A stretch of DNA of 64,000 bases from Bugula neritina (taxonomy: Eukaryota; Bryozoa; Gymnolaemata; Cheilostomatida; Bugulidae): positions 19,524,698 to 19,588,697 of the forward strand of contig OZ037765.1 in assembly GCA_964035545.1 (NCBI GenBank), read 5' to 3'. The position numbers and the translations under genes were made by a program. A model generated the notes under the pieces. The model saw only the letters and a program-made list of their open reading frames with translations, had not been told where the DNA came from and ran no database searches. Below are positions 47,751 through 61,495 of this stretch, in pieces (the first letter of the stretch is position 1; each line of letters opens with the position of its first letter).

Positions 47751-48793
47751 ATTTTCATATTTGAAATGATTATGACTGGACTCAGCCTCACAAGTCATGG
47801 GCCTGTTGAATTCGATCATTAATTTTCACTATCTTTATCTTATTATAACATTTAAACTTGATTATAACTTAAAATTAAAGATTGCAATAAAAATAAAATT
47901 AAGTCAAAATGATTTTATAAACAAAATATTTATTATTTCAACTTTTACTCTAACTTTTATTTTAACTTCCACAGTTATTGAGGATATCACTTTTGTCTTT
48001 TAGTTTGAGTATGAGCTAGGTTTTATTTCCAAATTTTAAGAGTAAGTTTAGCCTAATCTGTTTTTGCGTTGAAGGAGAAAATTAAAGTCATGATAAAATA
48101 AAAAGAAGGGAAAATGTGGTCAATATTATTATAAATAGTATTATAAGGCCAGTTAGTGAAAATGCAACTAAAATCGGCGAATGTTCCTAGCATTACTTTT
48201 ATTGATTGCCCGAAGAATTAAAATTAAAAGCAGGCTTTAAGGTGTTGTTGATGAATGTTATTAAACTATTCACATTTAAACTTAGATTGTCTTGAATTAC
48301 CATGGTTACGTATGTAACAATATGGTCGACTACTTTATATGAACTTGAAACTTAAACTCATTAGCTCCTAAAACTCTTGCTGTGTTAACTTGCAAATGCA
48401 AAGTAGCTTAATTATATTTTTACTGTTTGGTAGAGTATTGCATGCCCTGTGCTAAGTAATTGAAAACCAGTGAATTGAAATAAAGTGCTCGTTCTTGTGT
48501 TAAATTTACTTTTTGAAGATGAAATTAATTATTATAGTTTTACTTTTTTATTACTAATTTACCAAGACTATATTTTAAAAACAATTAACTTTTTGGTTCT
48601 AATCTTATAATTATCATGTTTATGCTGACTTAAGTTGTGCATTTAAAAAAGTATGTATAATATTAGAAAGTTTGTTTTCCTAAATGCAAGTTATCTCTCA
48701 GATTCCTAATTCTGAATAATTGTATTATAACTCTTGTAGACTAAAGTCGTGATGTTTATCTAAACATTTTTCGGCTGAAGCTCAACTTTTATT
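47751..48793. other. Upstream region of ATAD2
   Basis: AT-rich sequence that should contain the ATAD2 promoter and 5' UTR. I see no confident core promoter. Confidence 0.4.
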
Positions 48794-51700
48794 ATGGTGA
48801 ATGACAAAAATCCCAGCAGACGATATGGCACCAGGTATCAAGATCGGTGCAATGATGCCGACACCAAACCTGACACAGCATGTCTAAATGGCTATGCCAA
48901 TAATAGAAAAGCAGAACATCCCGTTTCTCTTTCACACACACGCTATTCTTACCGCTCACTGCGCAATCGTTCCAACTATTTTGATGAGTCATCCAATGAT
49001 ACAGAACTTGGCTTAACTTCTGGGAATGACAGGACGTTACGTCATAGTCAAAGGCTGCCACCTGTTGGTGTGAGCCCTGCTGGAGAAGAGAAAGATGATG
49101 CCAATGAAACATCTATGGTAAGCTGGAATTGATACTTGACACTTTTGTATCGATATTTGAAAACTTGCATCTTCATGCTTAAATTTACTCTGTAGAAAAA
49201 CAAAAAAATTTATAGTCACTCTAAAGATGATTGTTGAAATTTACTTCGCTCTTTTCTCTGTAGGAAGCAAATGATGAAAAGGAGTTTGAAACTACAAACT
49301 ATAAAATTTCGACCAGGAGATCACTGAGGTACATTGCCAAATTCGGGCTAAGCTGTTTAGGTTGTGTAGTGCAGTTCTATTAGAACTCCTAATGTTTTAC
49401 ACTGCTGTGTCTACCAATTTGTATTGACTTCATATCTGTGCCAAATTTATAACTTGTTGTTCAGGTCAACACGACGCATGGAAAAGCACCCCACTATGGA
49501 CGGTAAACAGTCTAACGAGTCATGGCAAACAGAGCGGCGAAGTTCCAGGCCGCAGCGCGCTCTCTACCAGTCGACTAGGAGCTATAAGAGTGATAATAAC
49601 TCTCTCACTACAGAAGAGGTATTTCCTGTTTACTGCTTCCTCCTTGCTATAGAAATCTGGTTTCTTTGACATTTTGCTCATGTCATCAACAATGTTATGG
49701 AATCTGTACATATAAAATAATTTCAATATTTGATAGTTACTTTAACAACCATTCCTCTCAAAAATATAATAATTTTGGTCTGAGTTTTAGGATTTGCTTT
49801 ATCTAATAGCAAAGGATCATGTGCCAACTGTAGCTACATAAATATTCATTCATAAACTGTAAAGTAAAGAATATATTTTATGCAGACTAAAATAATTTTG
49901 CTGTTGAACTATAAGGATTTTATCCCATATATCCAGCTATTTGCAGTAGTTTCTAATGTTTGTAGAAGAATGACTATGACAATATGGATATGTACACAAG
50001 AGTTAAGCGGACTCGTCGAAAAATCAAGCGGGACATGTACGGTATGCCTCTGGTTGAAGAGGAAGAAAAGTCAACTGAAGAAGAAACTGAAGAAGATGGT
50101 GATGAGGTGAGTTTAGTGACTCATATTATTTTATTTATTCATCACTAAGTTGAATGAAAGAAGTATGGCAGTAGGCGCCTTAAATCAGTCCTTTACTGCG
50201 AATCCGAGAAGCTTTCCTCTAAAATATTTGAATTTAAAATGTTAAATCAGAAATATTAGCCTTACATCTTTGTGAGCACTACAACAGTTGTGTGGGTCTG
50301 AGTCGCCATAAGGTTTCTCACCCCCCCTTCATTTCCAGGTATCACATGCATTATCTGTAAATCATCACGTTTTACGTTTGATAAACAGGAAGAAGGAGAT
50401 GAGGATGGGGAGGCAACCACTGCCCAATACAATTTAAGAAGAAATAAGCCAAGAACAAAGTTGTATGAGGCTACTATAGGTATGTGTAGGATATCTGAAT
50501 GAGATTTGTTATTCTGCAGGTCAAAAGTATCTATATGCCTTGGTTTCTAATCACATCGAAATATTTGACAAGTTGTAACTTATATGATATGACAATAACA
50601 TGGTTGCATCATATAAATGCATTAACAATTGGCTGTTTTTTGTGTTTTATGATAATTGCTGGTTATTATTTCAATATTGCTGCTAGTTAGCAGTTTCCAA
50701 GTGAGTCTGTCTAAACTTTGAATAATTTTCACTATTTGGTGGGGGGGGGGGGGGTGAGTGTTTACAGTACTTAGAACTGGTATAGTTAAGTTACATTTTA
50801 TTATAACAGTTTAGATCATTACAATAATTTAGTTGATTTTCACTACATGTGAGTGGAAATATAAGTGCTAACATTGACATGAAATGGGTTTTAGTGATCT
50901 ACCCTGTTTAATAAAATCTTAGTTATTATGCTATTTTATTGAAAAGATGTTTATTAACCTTGCCAAGTGCAAGAGAAGCTAATCTCCAGATCTATCTAGA
51001 ATGATTATATAATCATCAATAATTACCTACTACTGCTATTGTTTAGAGTAGTGCTTAGCAAGATGTTATTAGAGGCATTTGCCTGTTAGAGAAAGGAATT
51101 TAGAGCCACAATAGTCATTGTACCACCCTGTAAAGTGCCAGCTTATGGTGATGGTTTCCTCAGTTGTGGGGAAACAAAGCAATTGTGCCCCCCTCCTGTA
51201 ATGGTTGTTAACTTTTTATTGGCACACTCTTCATTGCTATGGAGCTAGTCAGAACTTAGCATTTGGAAAATTTCCTTCAAATTCTAAAAATACATCGTTA
51301 ATTTTGTTTATATTTTATGAGAATGTTTCAGCTCTTTGGATCTCCATATGGTGCTGGTATTTTATGCATACTTCAGTGGTTCAGTGAGCTTATTCTAATA
51401 AAATACATGAATGCCAGCAACTTTAACAACCATAAATTTAAATTAGATTCAACCACATACTAAACTATTTCATCACCTTATACCGTTCTATTATTTTGTT
51501 TTTGTTAGAGCAGCTTTTAGTAAAGTGCTATGGAGTGTTGGTCGGTTATTTTGATGCGCTTGGACTGTTTTTACACAACTTTTGGCCTACTAGTAATTTG
51601 CTAATATCTTGTAGAGAGAAAGCAGCGTGAAAGATATTATAAAGATACTTCACCTAAAAGAAAGATGAAGGAAATACAGTTTAAAAGTCCGGCTCACAGA

Positions 51701-54700
51701 AGACACAAGTGTGTAGCAAATTCTAGTAAACCTGGTATTTCATGAGAAGCTGTTTTCCAAAATCTTTTTTGAAACAGCTGGTTACTGTAGTTTTATAGCT
51801 TTGATGTTGATACATTTGGCTTGAAAATCCAGACTCCAGATGATGTTTATTGAAATGATAAAGTGAGCAGTCGTGGTAACTAAACACTGACTCTCCTGAC
51901 ATTGTTATGCTCTGTATTGCAGACGGAAGAAGGTGCATCACCGAAGCTCGTCGACCTCTAGCAGTGGTAGTAGTGATGAGAGTGATGACGAGAGAAGATT
52001 TGCCAGGAGGAAGAATAAGAGCATGGCTAAAGCCAGGCAAAGGTACATTATGCCATTATATAGTAATATCTGTGGTTTTTGTAATGTTTTTGTGCATTTG
52101 AGAATTGTCTTCTCTGGTACTTGTTTAGTAACTCATTAAATATGGAGTTAGATAGTTTCTTTTAGAAAGTATCCCAAATTCATAGAACTAACTCTGTTTA
52201 GATAAGTGCCAACATTTTGTTGGTTTTTTTGTAAATTTTAACTACCTAAATTTCTTTCTCCATAAACTTTGTTCTTGCATTTATGTTTTATTGAAGCAGC
52301 AGCTTTGTTGCTTGTGGTAATTTATATATAATTTGGAGTTGCTCTCCACCGGTGCTGGGAGCTGTGACTCAAACTGGGAATTTTCTTTAGATGCCTTCCT
52401 ATGAATCTCAACCAATCGGATCTTTCTCACACTATGAAAGACAGACAGAAAATTGGTGCTAGTCTCGCAGATATTGATCCAATGAGTGTTGATAGGACGG
52501 TCAGTTGGTTTTCTTCCTGTATCATTTTTTGTTTGGTGTTTAATTCATTTATTGTGAATTGTGTGCCCTATGTTTTGAGGAATGAATAAAGAGTAGTAAG
52601 AATATTGTAAACATAAATTCATTCACAAGAAAAACTAAGATTTAACTTATCAAAAAGTTAGTTGAGATATTTCCATCATACACGACCTGTTGCCTGCATT
52701 TAATTATGTTTCATGGATGCACCAAAACGTCCTTTTCACCGTATTGGTTTTTTGTTTTTAGTTGGAGTCATATTTTCATGGTTTTTTTTACAAAAATCTT
52801 CATATATTTTGAAGAGTGAATGAATGTTTTAAAACAATTCAATTTATTGTATAAAATATGTGCATTATTTGTCTATTGAATTTAAAGCTTGAGATTTCTA
52901 TTTTGGGATAACCATCTTCTAACTATAAATATTCTGCAGGTAACATTTGACAGTGTGGGTGGTCTTGGGGAGCACTTGCAAGCTCTCAAAGAGATGATAG
53001 TCTTCCCTTTGTTGTATCCTGAGGTGTTTGAGAAGTTCAGGATAGCTCCCCCTAGAGGCGTCCTGTTTCATGGACCCCCAGGTATCTTGACAGAAATCTG
53101 ATATCAGTGTTGGTGCAGTCATATTTGATTTTTATCTGCAATTTGGTTTTATAAATTTTGTCATTCAAAAATAGAGTTTGTTTTTTTTGAAGTTTTAATC
53201 AAACTTGTGTCCAAGTTGTGAGTTTTTTTATAAGTAGAGCGCCATGTAGAGTGTTGCTAGCTGTTAAAGAGTGAGTAATCTCATCTCATGTTGTTGATAT
53301 ACTGTGTAGGAACTGGCAAGACACTGGTGGCCAGAGCCTTGGCCAACGAGTGCAGTTCTGGGGAGAAGAGAGTCGCTTTCTTCATGCGGAAAGGAGCCGA
53401 CTGTCTCAGCAAGTGGGTCGGGGAGTCAGAGAGGCAGTTGAGGTTGCTGTTTGACCAGGTGAGAGCACTTTCGGGATATCTGGTTGATTTGTTAGAGATT
53501 CTCTTAGTTGAAATAAAAATGCTACATGGCATGGTTGTCTCTTAGAAACTAATGCCAGCTACTATATTCTCGGACAGGAATGTGCTGATTTCTTTGACCA
53601 AATTCTTATATAACATGTTAGTTATGTCATCGCGATTTCATTTATTTGTTTTTATTTTGTGTTGAATCATATTCAGTTAAAGTAGACACCAACTAATAAT
53701 AAGCTTAGGAAATTTGTACGTAGCATCTTCATTATTTCTAGGCATATCAAGTGAGACCATCGATAATATTCTTTGATGAAATAGATGGTCTGGCTCCTGT
53801 CAGGTCCTCTAGACAAGACCAGATCCACTCCTCCATAGTATCCACTTTGCTCGCTCTGATGGACGGACTGGATAGCAGGGGAGAAGTGGTTGTTATTGGT
53901 GCAACGAATCGTATAGACTCTATAGACCCTGCCCTCAGACGTCCTGGTCGGTTCGATAGAGAGTTCCTGTTTAATCTACCGCCGGTGGAGGTTAGTGACT
54001 AGGAAAGCATTTTGAATGTATTGAGCCACTTGTTGAAAATAAACTAACAGATTCTTTACTAGTATTTTCTGTTCTTCACACTAGGCCCGGGCAGACATTC
54101 TGAGAATTCATACAAAGGAATGGAATCCCAAGTTACTGGACAAGTTTATTGTGGAAGTCGCCTCCAAGTGCAATGGTAAGTATAGAGTACTGACTATGGG
54201 ATATGATATTGCACTTGTTTACATAACATTTTCACATTTACATTATTGATACTTCTCTGCTTTCTTGACATATTTTTGGAATTTCTTTTCACCATCAGGT
54301 ATTTCAGATATATCCAGCATTTTTATTGCTAACCTATCTTAAGTCCCTAGATCTTATTGAAGTTTCATATAACTAAGTTTCAAAGTTATGATAGCTTAGC
54401 TTGGTTTTTTGGCAACTAATGCGAGTTAAAAAGAATTTGTCATTTACCTTTCCAAGTTTTTAGCTTACAAAAAATTACTTGTTACCTAACTTTGTGAAGT
54501 AAAAAGTAACACAGTGTGGTATACATTTCTTCTGCTGTGTATATAGCGTATTCTGTTATAAAATTGACATGACAACATACCTGAGAAATGCGTTTCTCTC
54601 AACAGGATATTGTGGTGCTGATCTCAAAGCCTTGTGTACTGAAGCAGCTCTCCACGCTCTGCGCAGAAGATATCCCCAGATATACTCTTCTAGTGACAAA

Positions 54701-57700
54701 CTGCAGCTAGATGTCACTAGTATAGATATAAGTGCTGCCGACTTCCATCACGCTATGACCAAAATAGTTCCTGCCGGTCAGAGGGCCATTACCTCCCCGT
54801 CTCGACCTCTCTCAGCTATTATCAAACCTCTTCTGCAACGGCAGCTAGATATTATTTTTGCTCAACTTTCTACAACATTTCCATATATGAGTACAGCCAC
54901 TGCTACCTCATCATGTAAGTATGCCATTGTTTTAATGAAATTGCAGTCAAATCTTCTGATTTAGCTATTTGTAAGTGTAGGCATCCACATGCATGCCTGT
55001 TTCGGATTGATCTTTCAGTCGGAGTTACCTTCTCTTTAAAATTAACCTTCAGCATTGTACTTATGACTACTGTATGTTTATATTGGCAGCAGATGTGATA
55101 CGCTGTGTGTTCCGCTGTTTGTAGTTTCACTCACAAGCCATCTATTGGACGCAGTGAATGATGATTCAAGTGCCACATGCGTTACAGAATGCCCCAAGTC
55201 TAAAAGGAAGTCTAAACAAGGGCTTGAGTCTGGTCCGTTTTTGGACTTTTCCATGTAAGTTCTGCACCACGATGTAGATGATGTGTGTATTTTATATGGT
55301 GACTGCTGCTTTAGGTATACCGTGACCCACCACAGCCATGTTAGTCGGATTAAAATCCAGTAAAACTCTGTTCATTTGCTACTGAATTTATGAAGTTTTT
55401 GCATGTTATTAATCTATTTTTATCTGGCGGTGGTTTTATTTTAACGTTGGTAATGTTAATGTTGGTAAAATTTATGTTCTCAAATATTATGTTCGATAAA
55501 TCATGTTGGCAAATTGTATGCTTACCTGGAAATGCACCTTGTTATAGCGCAGTTGGAATCACTACTTTGACTAAACCCTTGTGTAGAGTAAAAAAAAAAC
55601 AGGTTGAATATTACACGGTGACATAGCAACAGTGCTAACAACTGGGCCATTTTACTTAATTTAGTACACACTGGAAATCTGCAGTTCTTAGCTATTTTTC
55701 ACAATTTAGCTGCTAATGAACATTGGTTTTTGCCCAAAACTAGTAAAATGTCAATAAATACACCTAAACAATCAAGGTTATTTTTAATTTTGCTTGATTT
55801 CCCATGTTTTTTCCTAGTTAGTTAGCTAATTTGGATTTCGGACCGTTGTGGTTTTTTCGCAACGGTCCGCGATCGAAAGTAGCTGAATAATTGAGAAAAA
55901 ATCTGGGAAATCAAGCAAAATCGAAAATAACCTTCTCTATTTTCTCGTTAAATAAACTATTTTTAATTTTTACACTGAAAGCTGCTTTTACTTTTTCAGC
56001 ACTGCATACAGTAGACCGATAGTCAACCGGCCACGCCTATTGGTGCACGGAGACCCATGTCTGGCTCATAGCTCTCACCTCGCCCCTGCCCTGCTCCATT
56101 CCATGGAGAACATACCTGTACATACCTTAGACGTCCCTACTTTGTACTCAAACAGTGCCAAAACTCCAGAAGAAGCCTGTTCACAGGTATTACGCAGTAC
56201 TAGTTGTCTCACAACTCATGCTTTATGTATAATGGATTGCGTTCTAACCCGGATGTTAAATGTCTACAGGTGTTTAGAGAGGCCAGGAGATCCACCCCTA
56301 GTGTTATCTATATACCTCATATATGTAAATGGTGGCACGTGCTTTCCGATACTATGCAAGCTACTTTCCATGTATTGCTCAATGACCTTGACCCATTGAT
56401 ACCCATATTGGTATTAGCCACGGCGGACACCTCGTCACAATCTCTTCCTGTTGAAGTAAGCTCTAAGTTTAAAATGTCATCTTATCTCATAGTTTTAATG
56501 TCATTGTATTCCGTAATCTCATTGCTTAATATTAAATTGATAAAATATTTATAAAAAAATATTTTTATTGAAATGACTTATGCTTTTAAGATACAGTATT
56601 TGCAGCGTTGATTTATGTGTGAAGTTTGTTTGTAAAAGCTCGCATATTTTTGTCAGATTATGCGTTTGTTTGGTGGAAACTCGAACGAGATGTACCAAGT
56701 TACTAAACCTAGTGAGGCAGAAATCCGGCATTACTTTGAGGATCTGTTGCTGAGACAGACCTGTGTGCCACCACCCACCAAGAAGCAGGCCGGTATGTTC
56801 AGATTCTCCGTGTTATACTACGGGTCTGCACTTGACAGCATTATTTCACAGTAGCATTGATTGCGGCAGCTAATATACATAGTATGGAATTAAAGCAAAC
56901 CTGTCAGACTTTTCTTTAATACGGTCATTAGGGTCAATGTTGTTTAGTTAATAACATGCTCATCATACATATTCCGAGAGGGAACAACTTCTGCTGAAAT
57001 GAGATTCTAATGGTTATAGATTAGCTATTTAAAATAAAATATAGTTACTGTTGCCTTCTGCTGCCCATGTCTGTGAATATTATATAGCTGGGATAACTTA
57101 ACATATTACAACTTCAATGAGACCAAAGTATTTTCTCCGCAAAATTTCTATTTGTGTACGCTATTATTAGGGTAGTATTGCCCTAGCATTTCATAAAATA
57201 AAATTTAGTGCACTGGGTGCAGACTGGTGTTTTAGGCAGTTTGCTCAAACTGTTTCTCTTTAATTCAGAGAATTTTGTTAAAAAATTACTGTCAACTGAA
57301 ATCATTCTCAAAAAGTTTTCAAGTGCAAATTGGAGTCAGCACCTTCTACTAGCTGCTCAAAATAAGCAAACAATAGAAAAAAGAAAATACACATCCATAT
57401 TTTATCCGCAACTTTTTATATAAGCAAATAACTTTATTATATATTATTTGTTGCACATATTTTTGTTTGCAAAAATATATGATAGTATTTTTGTTTAACA
57501 AATGTTAGATTCTTTTTAAAATTATTCTCTCTTTCATAGCTCGGAACTTGCTGGAAGTATTACCGAAGGTTCCAGTGTCTAGACCCGCCACTCTCACAGA
57601 TGCTGAAGAGAAGACCCTTTGGCAGGAAGAGGAGAGTGTGCTTAGAGAGCTGAGGCTATTCCTTCGAGACATGTTGAACAAACTGGCTAGAGACAAGAAG

Positions 57701-60700
57701 TTTAATATCTTCTCTAAACCTGTGGATATAGAGGAGGTTGGTCATTCGTCCATGTTTAGTTATATTCACAGAGGTTTGTAACTGACAGCATCACTTATAT
57801 CTCACTGCTAGTGCTAATCTCAACCCCCACTTCCCTGTCTACAGCCAAATATTTTGGCAATGATCTTTTGTTCAAGTCAGAATTTATTGGATTATTGAGT
57901 TTTAATTGATGTAGTTTCTGGAAATGCGTGTGCAAATACCTTTATATGGGTCATTTTACTTAATTTAGTACAAACTCGATATTCCTAATTTTCAGCTATT
58001 TTTTACGATTTAGCTGCTAATGTATTTGGTTTCTTGTCCTAAACTAATAAAATATCAACAGATACAACTGAATAATTTAGGTTTTCTCTAATTTTGCTTG
58101 ATTTTATATGATTTTTTAATTCTTTAGTAAATTAGTATATGCCAATCGTGATGGTTTTTTCATCACGATCAGCACACATGTATTTAGCTCATATGATAAT
58201 GACATTGCTCTTTAATGTTGCAGAGCCATCCAGCCTTTTTTACTATGCATAGTTGGAATCAGCACATAAATTTACACCATATAGTAAACTCTCATGAATT
58301 TTTAGCAAACTTCAATATAACTTTAAATAAAGTAAAATAACCCATATATTAGTTGCTGCCATTATGTAACTTGTGGGTTGTGCTCTTCAGGTGCCGGACT
58401 ATCATGACATTATAAAGGAGCCAATGGATTTGTCCACAATGATGTCTAAAATAGACCTGCACAAATATCAAGCCTGCCGAGAATTCTTAGATGACATAGA
58501 TCTCATTTGTGCCAATGCTTTAGAATACAACCCTGCCAACTCAATAGCGGGTATAGTAATACAATTACAGGATAGTTGCTAATGCAGTAAGACTTGGTTT
58601 GTTATATATGCTTGTACAGTCACATGTATATAGTTTTACATACAAATGTTGATGCAGGTAGAGCTATACGGCATCGAGCTTGTGCATTGAAAGACATGGC
58701 TCATGCCCTCATCAGTGCTGAACTGGATGAAGATTTTGAAAAGCAATGCCTTGATATCTTGGAGTCCCGAAAAAATCGAGGTATGTCTGCGCTGAAGCAT
58801 AGTTTTGAATATTCGCATATCAACGAACAACATTTTTTCATTTTTATTTAATCAGACTCTTTATTCAATGTTTTGCGTTACAATTTGATAATAAAACAAG
58901 TGGTGTTTGATACTTATGTGATTCTTTTCGTAGGCAAGAGCCCTTCAAAGTCGGCCCCTAAGTATTACCACACCAAACCTATTTTACCTGCTGGTGCGGA
59001 TGGAGCTCGTAGAAATGCTCCAGCTCCGAGCAGATACAGCAAGAGGCTGAAAAGGGAGGAAGTTTCTGATAGTGTTGGTCATCTGGACAAGTGAGTTTTT
59101 TGTACTCTATTTCCTGTTTTTATAACAGCTTTTTATCAACATATAACTTTCCAATGTGCAACTGTATAAAAATGGTTTCTCTCAAATTTGATAAGAATTA
59201 TTCTCTTTTTTTGACACAATGTATACATTTGTTATGTTTTTTTTCCAAAAAATGTAAAAATAACAAAAACAGCGCGTTAACTAATATGCAAAGTGTAGTT
59301 TGGTGACATGGGTTAGCTGTAATGTTATATTAATCGTGATTAAACGAATAAGTTTTATTTAAATGGCTTATAAGTTTAAATTTTAGACAACTACATGAAA
59401 TTCTTTTAAATACACCATCCTAAAACAAATGTTTTATAGTTTTTCATGCCTGCAAAATATTTGAGCAATATTAGCTATAATTTCATTACATTCAGAGCCA
59501 AATTTTAAGGCAAAAATCATTGCTGCTACAAATAATATAAACTTTTAGCTTAATTAAACACGAATGTAATGAAATTATAGCTAATATTGCTCAAATGTTT
59601 TGCAGGCATGAAAAACTATAAAACATTTGTTTTAGGATGGTGTATTTAAAATAATTTCATGTAGTTGTCTAAAATTTGAATTTATGAGCTATTTAAATCA
59701 ATCCTAGCTATCATCTCGTTCTTATTTAAATGTTTAGCGGAGAACCTTCAAGAGTATCCCATGACATCACGCAGGATGACATAACTCCTGCTAAAAAGAG
59801 AAAGCGGAGTAGATCTAGGTGGTCTCGTGGCTTACCTCCAAGGAAATCTCGAAAATGTTCAGAAAATGAGCAGGTAATGGGTTCTTATCATCACTTTGCA
59901 GTCTATATTTCAATTTATGCACCTCACTAGTTGTATAGCACCAGCATTTACTAGCTAATTTATGTTTAACTGATGGTGTTACAGAGGGAAGAGACAGATG
60001 AAGACGAAGATAAAGAGCAAGTGAATGATAGTTTGGAAACTAACGGACATGCTTCAGATGAACAATCATCTCCTGCAGTTGATGTTGATGGAGCTAAGCG
60101 AAATCTTAATACTGCAATTGAAGATGTTGTTGCTACCAGAGAGTGTGAACGCAACGGCGTCGCTAGTGCCACTGGCACAGAGTTGGGTGCTGAAGATCTC
60201 AGTGAGGAGTCTCGTGGTAGTCGGGATTCCGAGCAACTTGTCAGCGAAACTCAAATAGACACTGTATCAGATGTAGCGCTGCAGCCTATTGATATTGAAA
60301 CTAAGAAAGAATTTATAGAATTACAGCAACTTAGTGTTGATATTAGACCTATAGAAATTGTTCAACTAAATGAGAAAGAAATGGGCGTTGAAGGCGAGGT
60401 GGTGGGATCAGCCAATGCATCAGCTTCACCTTCAACGGACACGAAAGCTCAGCTTCCAGAGCTTGAAACAGTTTCCACTCCAGTTAATGAAAATGCTGAG
60501 TCTTCAAATATTGAACCTTTAAAAGCCACATCTCCCGTAGTACGCGAGACCATTGTAGGTGAGGATTGTTTTCATTTTATGATTCAAATATGTTCATCTT
60601 TGATAATTGTAACCAATGAACTAAAACTTATAGTTGAATGACTGTAAAATATTTATATATATATTTATCACCTCTAATTCTTTCCTGGCCATTCGATTTA

Positions 60701-61281
60701 CTAATTCAACTTTAATATAAATTAAGTTATTCCCTTAATTGACCTCGCATATCAGAATTCTATTCGTGCAAATTCAGCTATGAAGATAAATGTAGAAACT
60801 AAGTGAGTCTCACGTGTTGTAGAGTTGCCTATGCAATCATCACCTCAGCCTAAGAGACTAACGCGTTCAATGACCAATGACCCTCATGTAATCAAGTGTA
60901 TGGAAATACTAGAGGAGCCAACTCCCACATTCAGCATAAATGAAACAAAGCTACCCATTTTACTGAACAGAGCTGTTTTATTGGGTAAACGATGTAACAT
61001 TAGTGAATTGGAGAAAATGTACAGCTTACTGGCTCAACAGATATATAAACACAGATTCTCATACGATAGAGCTGCCCTGGTAGAGGTATGTTATCTGATC
61101 TCTATAGTCACAAATCTATTTCAAATTGATATCTTTGGGTAGAAGTCCCTCCTACACTTTTAAGCAATTTTTCATCTTAATGATAAGACTCATATTTCAT
61201 TCTGATATTGTAAGATGATAATGCTTGTAGGATCTTTTTGATGTCTTGGACAAGCTTATGGCTGAAAAAGTATTAAATTAG
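48794..61281 (+). CDS. ATAD2: ATAD2/ATAD2B, AAA+ ATPase with bromodomain
   Basis: Nuclear AAA+ chromatin factor that binds acetylated histones. Twenty-five exons: 48794-49117, 49264-49328, 49465-49618, 49966-50106, 50389-50479, 51615-51708, 51923-52042, 52391-52499, 52940-53081, 53310-53458, 53742-53990, 54085-54175, 54606-54914, 55125-55254, 56000-56186, 56270-56455, 56657-56792, 57540-57736, 58391-58550, 58658-58780, 58934-59090, 59738-59873, 59985-60558, 60823-61085, 61231-61281; 4,338 bases, 1,445 residues (human ATAD2 1,390, ATAD2B 1,458). Acidic and Ser/Arg-rich N-terminus; AAA1 with Walker A GPPGTGKT (about 409-416) and Walker [10 protein letters not shown] (about 469-477); degenerate AAA2 from about 723 without a usable Walker A, normal for the family; bromodomain about 925-1035 with acetyl-lysine Asn1005 in ALEYNP; basic and acidic linker; conserved C-terminal helical region. 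Invertebrates usually have one gene for the vertebrate pair. Confidence 0.96.
50742..50753. repeat. Poly-G run in ATAD2 intron 5
   Basis: Twelve or more consecutive G in otherwise AT-rich intron DNA; length likely variable between alleles and prone to sequencing error. Confidence 0.8.
55644..55935. mobile_element. Hairpin MITE, copy 2, right end lost (ATAD2 intron 14)
   Basis: Begins GGGCCATTTTACTTAATTTA and follows copy 1 closely through the left arm. The centre is a perfect small hairpin GGACCGTTG/CAACGGTCC around a GGTTTTTTCG loop. The right arm is cut off after about 60 bases. Confidence 0.8.
57949..58343. mobile_element. Hairpin MITE, copy 3 (ATAD2 intron 18)
   Basis: Starts GGGTCATTTTACTTAA and ends AGTAAAATAACCC, flanked by ATAT on both sides (57945-57948, 58344-58347). 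The centre hairpin ATCGTGATG/CATCACGAT again holds a GTTTTTT loop. The right arm is more diverged than in copy 1. Confidence 0.8.
59357..59698. repeat. Long inverted repeat in ATAD2 intron 21
   Basis: Arms of about 130 bases (59357-59490 and 59565-59698) are near-perfect complements, including GCCTGCAAAATATTTGAGCA against its complement, around a 70-base loop. The outermost motif is ATTTAAAT on both sides. It is a different family from the GGGTCA hairpins. Transcribed as intron RNA it would form a long stem. Confidence 0.85.
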
Positions 61282-61414
61282 GACAATATGCTTTCCGAGG
61301 CCACTTTTTCTTGACAGAACCGTTTCCAGAACTGTATTAGTATTACTAGAACTGTATTAGTATGCACACATTGAATATCTAGGTAATTGGAGTATTTTGT
61401 ATTATGCAATGCAT

Positions 61415-61420
61415 TTTATT
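61415..61420 (-). terminator. Probable poly(A) signal of ZCCHC4
   Basis: AATAAA on the minus strand (TTTATT on plus), 76 bases beyond the ZCCHC4 stop and inside the presumed ATAD2 3' UTR. Confidence 0.5.
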
Positions 61421-61470
61421 ATTGATATGAATTGTTTATAAAAAAATTCTTAATTGCTGTTCATGTGCAC

Positions 61471-61476
61471 AATAAA
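61471..61476 (+). terminator. Poly(A) signal of ATAD2
   Basis: AATAAA 190 bases after the ATAD2 stop. It lies only 20 bases from the ZCCHC4 stop codon on the opposite strand. Confidence 0.6.
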
Positions 61477-61495
61477 AGGCATTTGTCTTGGATAA

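Noticed and set aside
48792-49112. 106-codon minus-strand frame
   Set aside because: Antisense shadow of ATAD2 exon 1, whose sense frame starts at a good ATG and splices in phase.
51615-51736. Longer ATAD2 exon 6 ending at AAACCTG/GTATTT
   Set aside because: That donor is in the wrong phase for exon 7; donor GTGTGT at 51709 keeps the reading frame.
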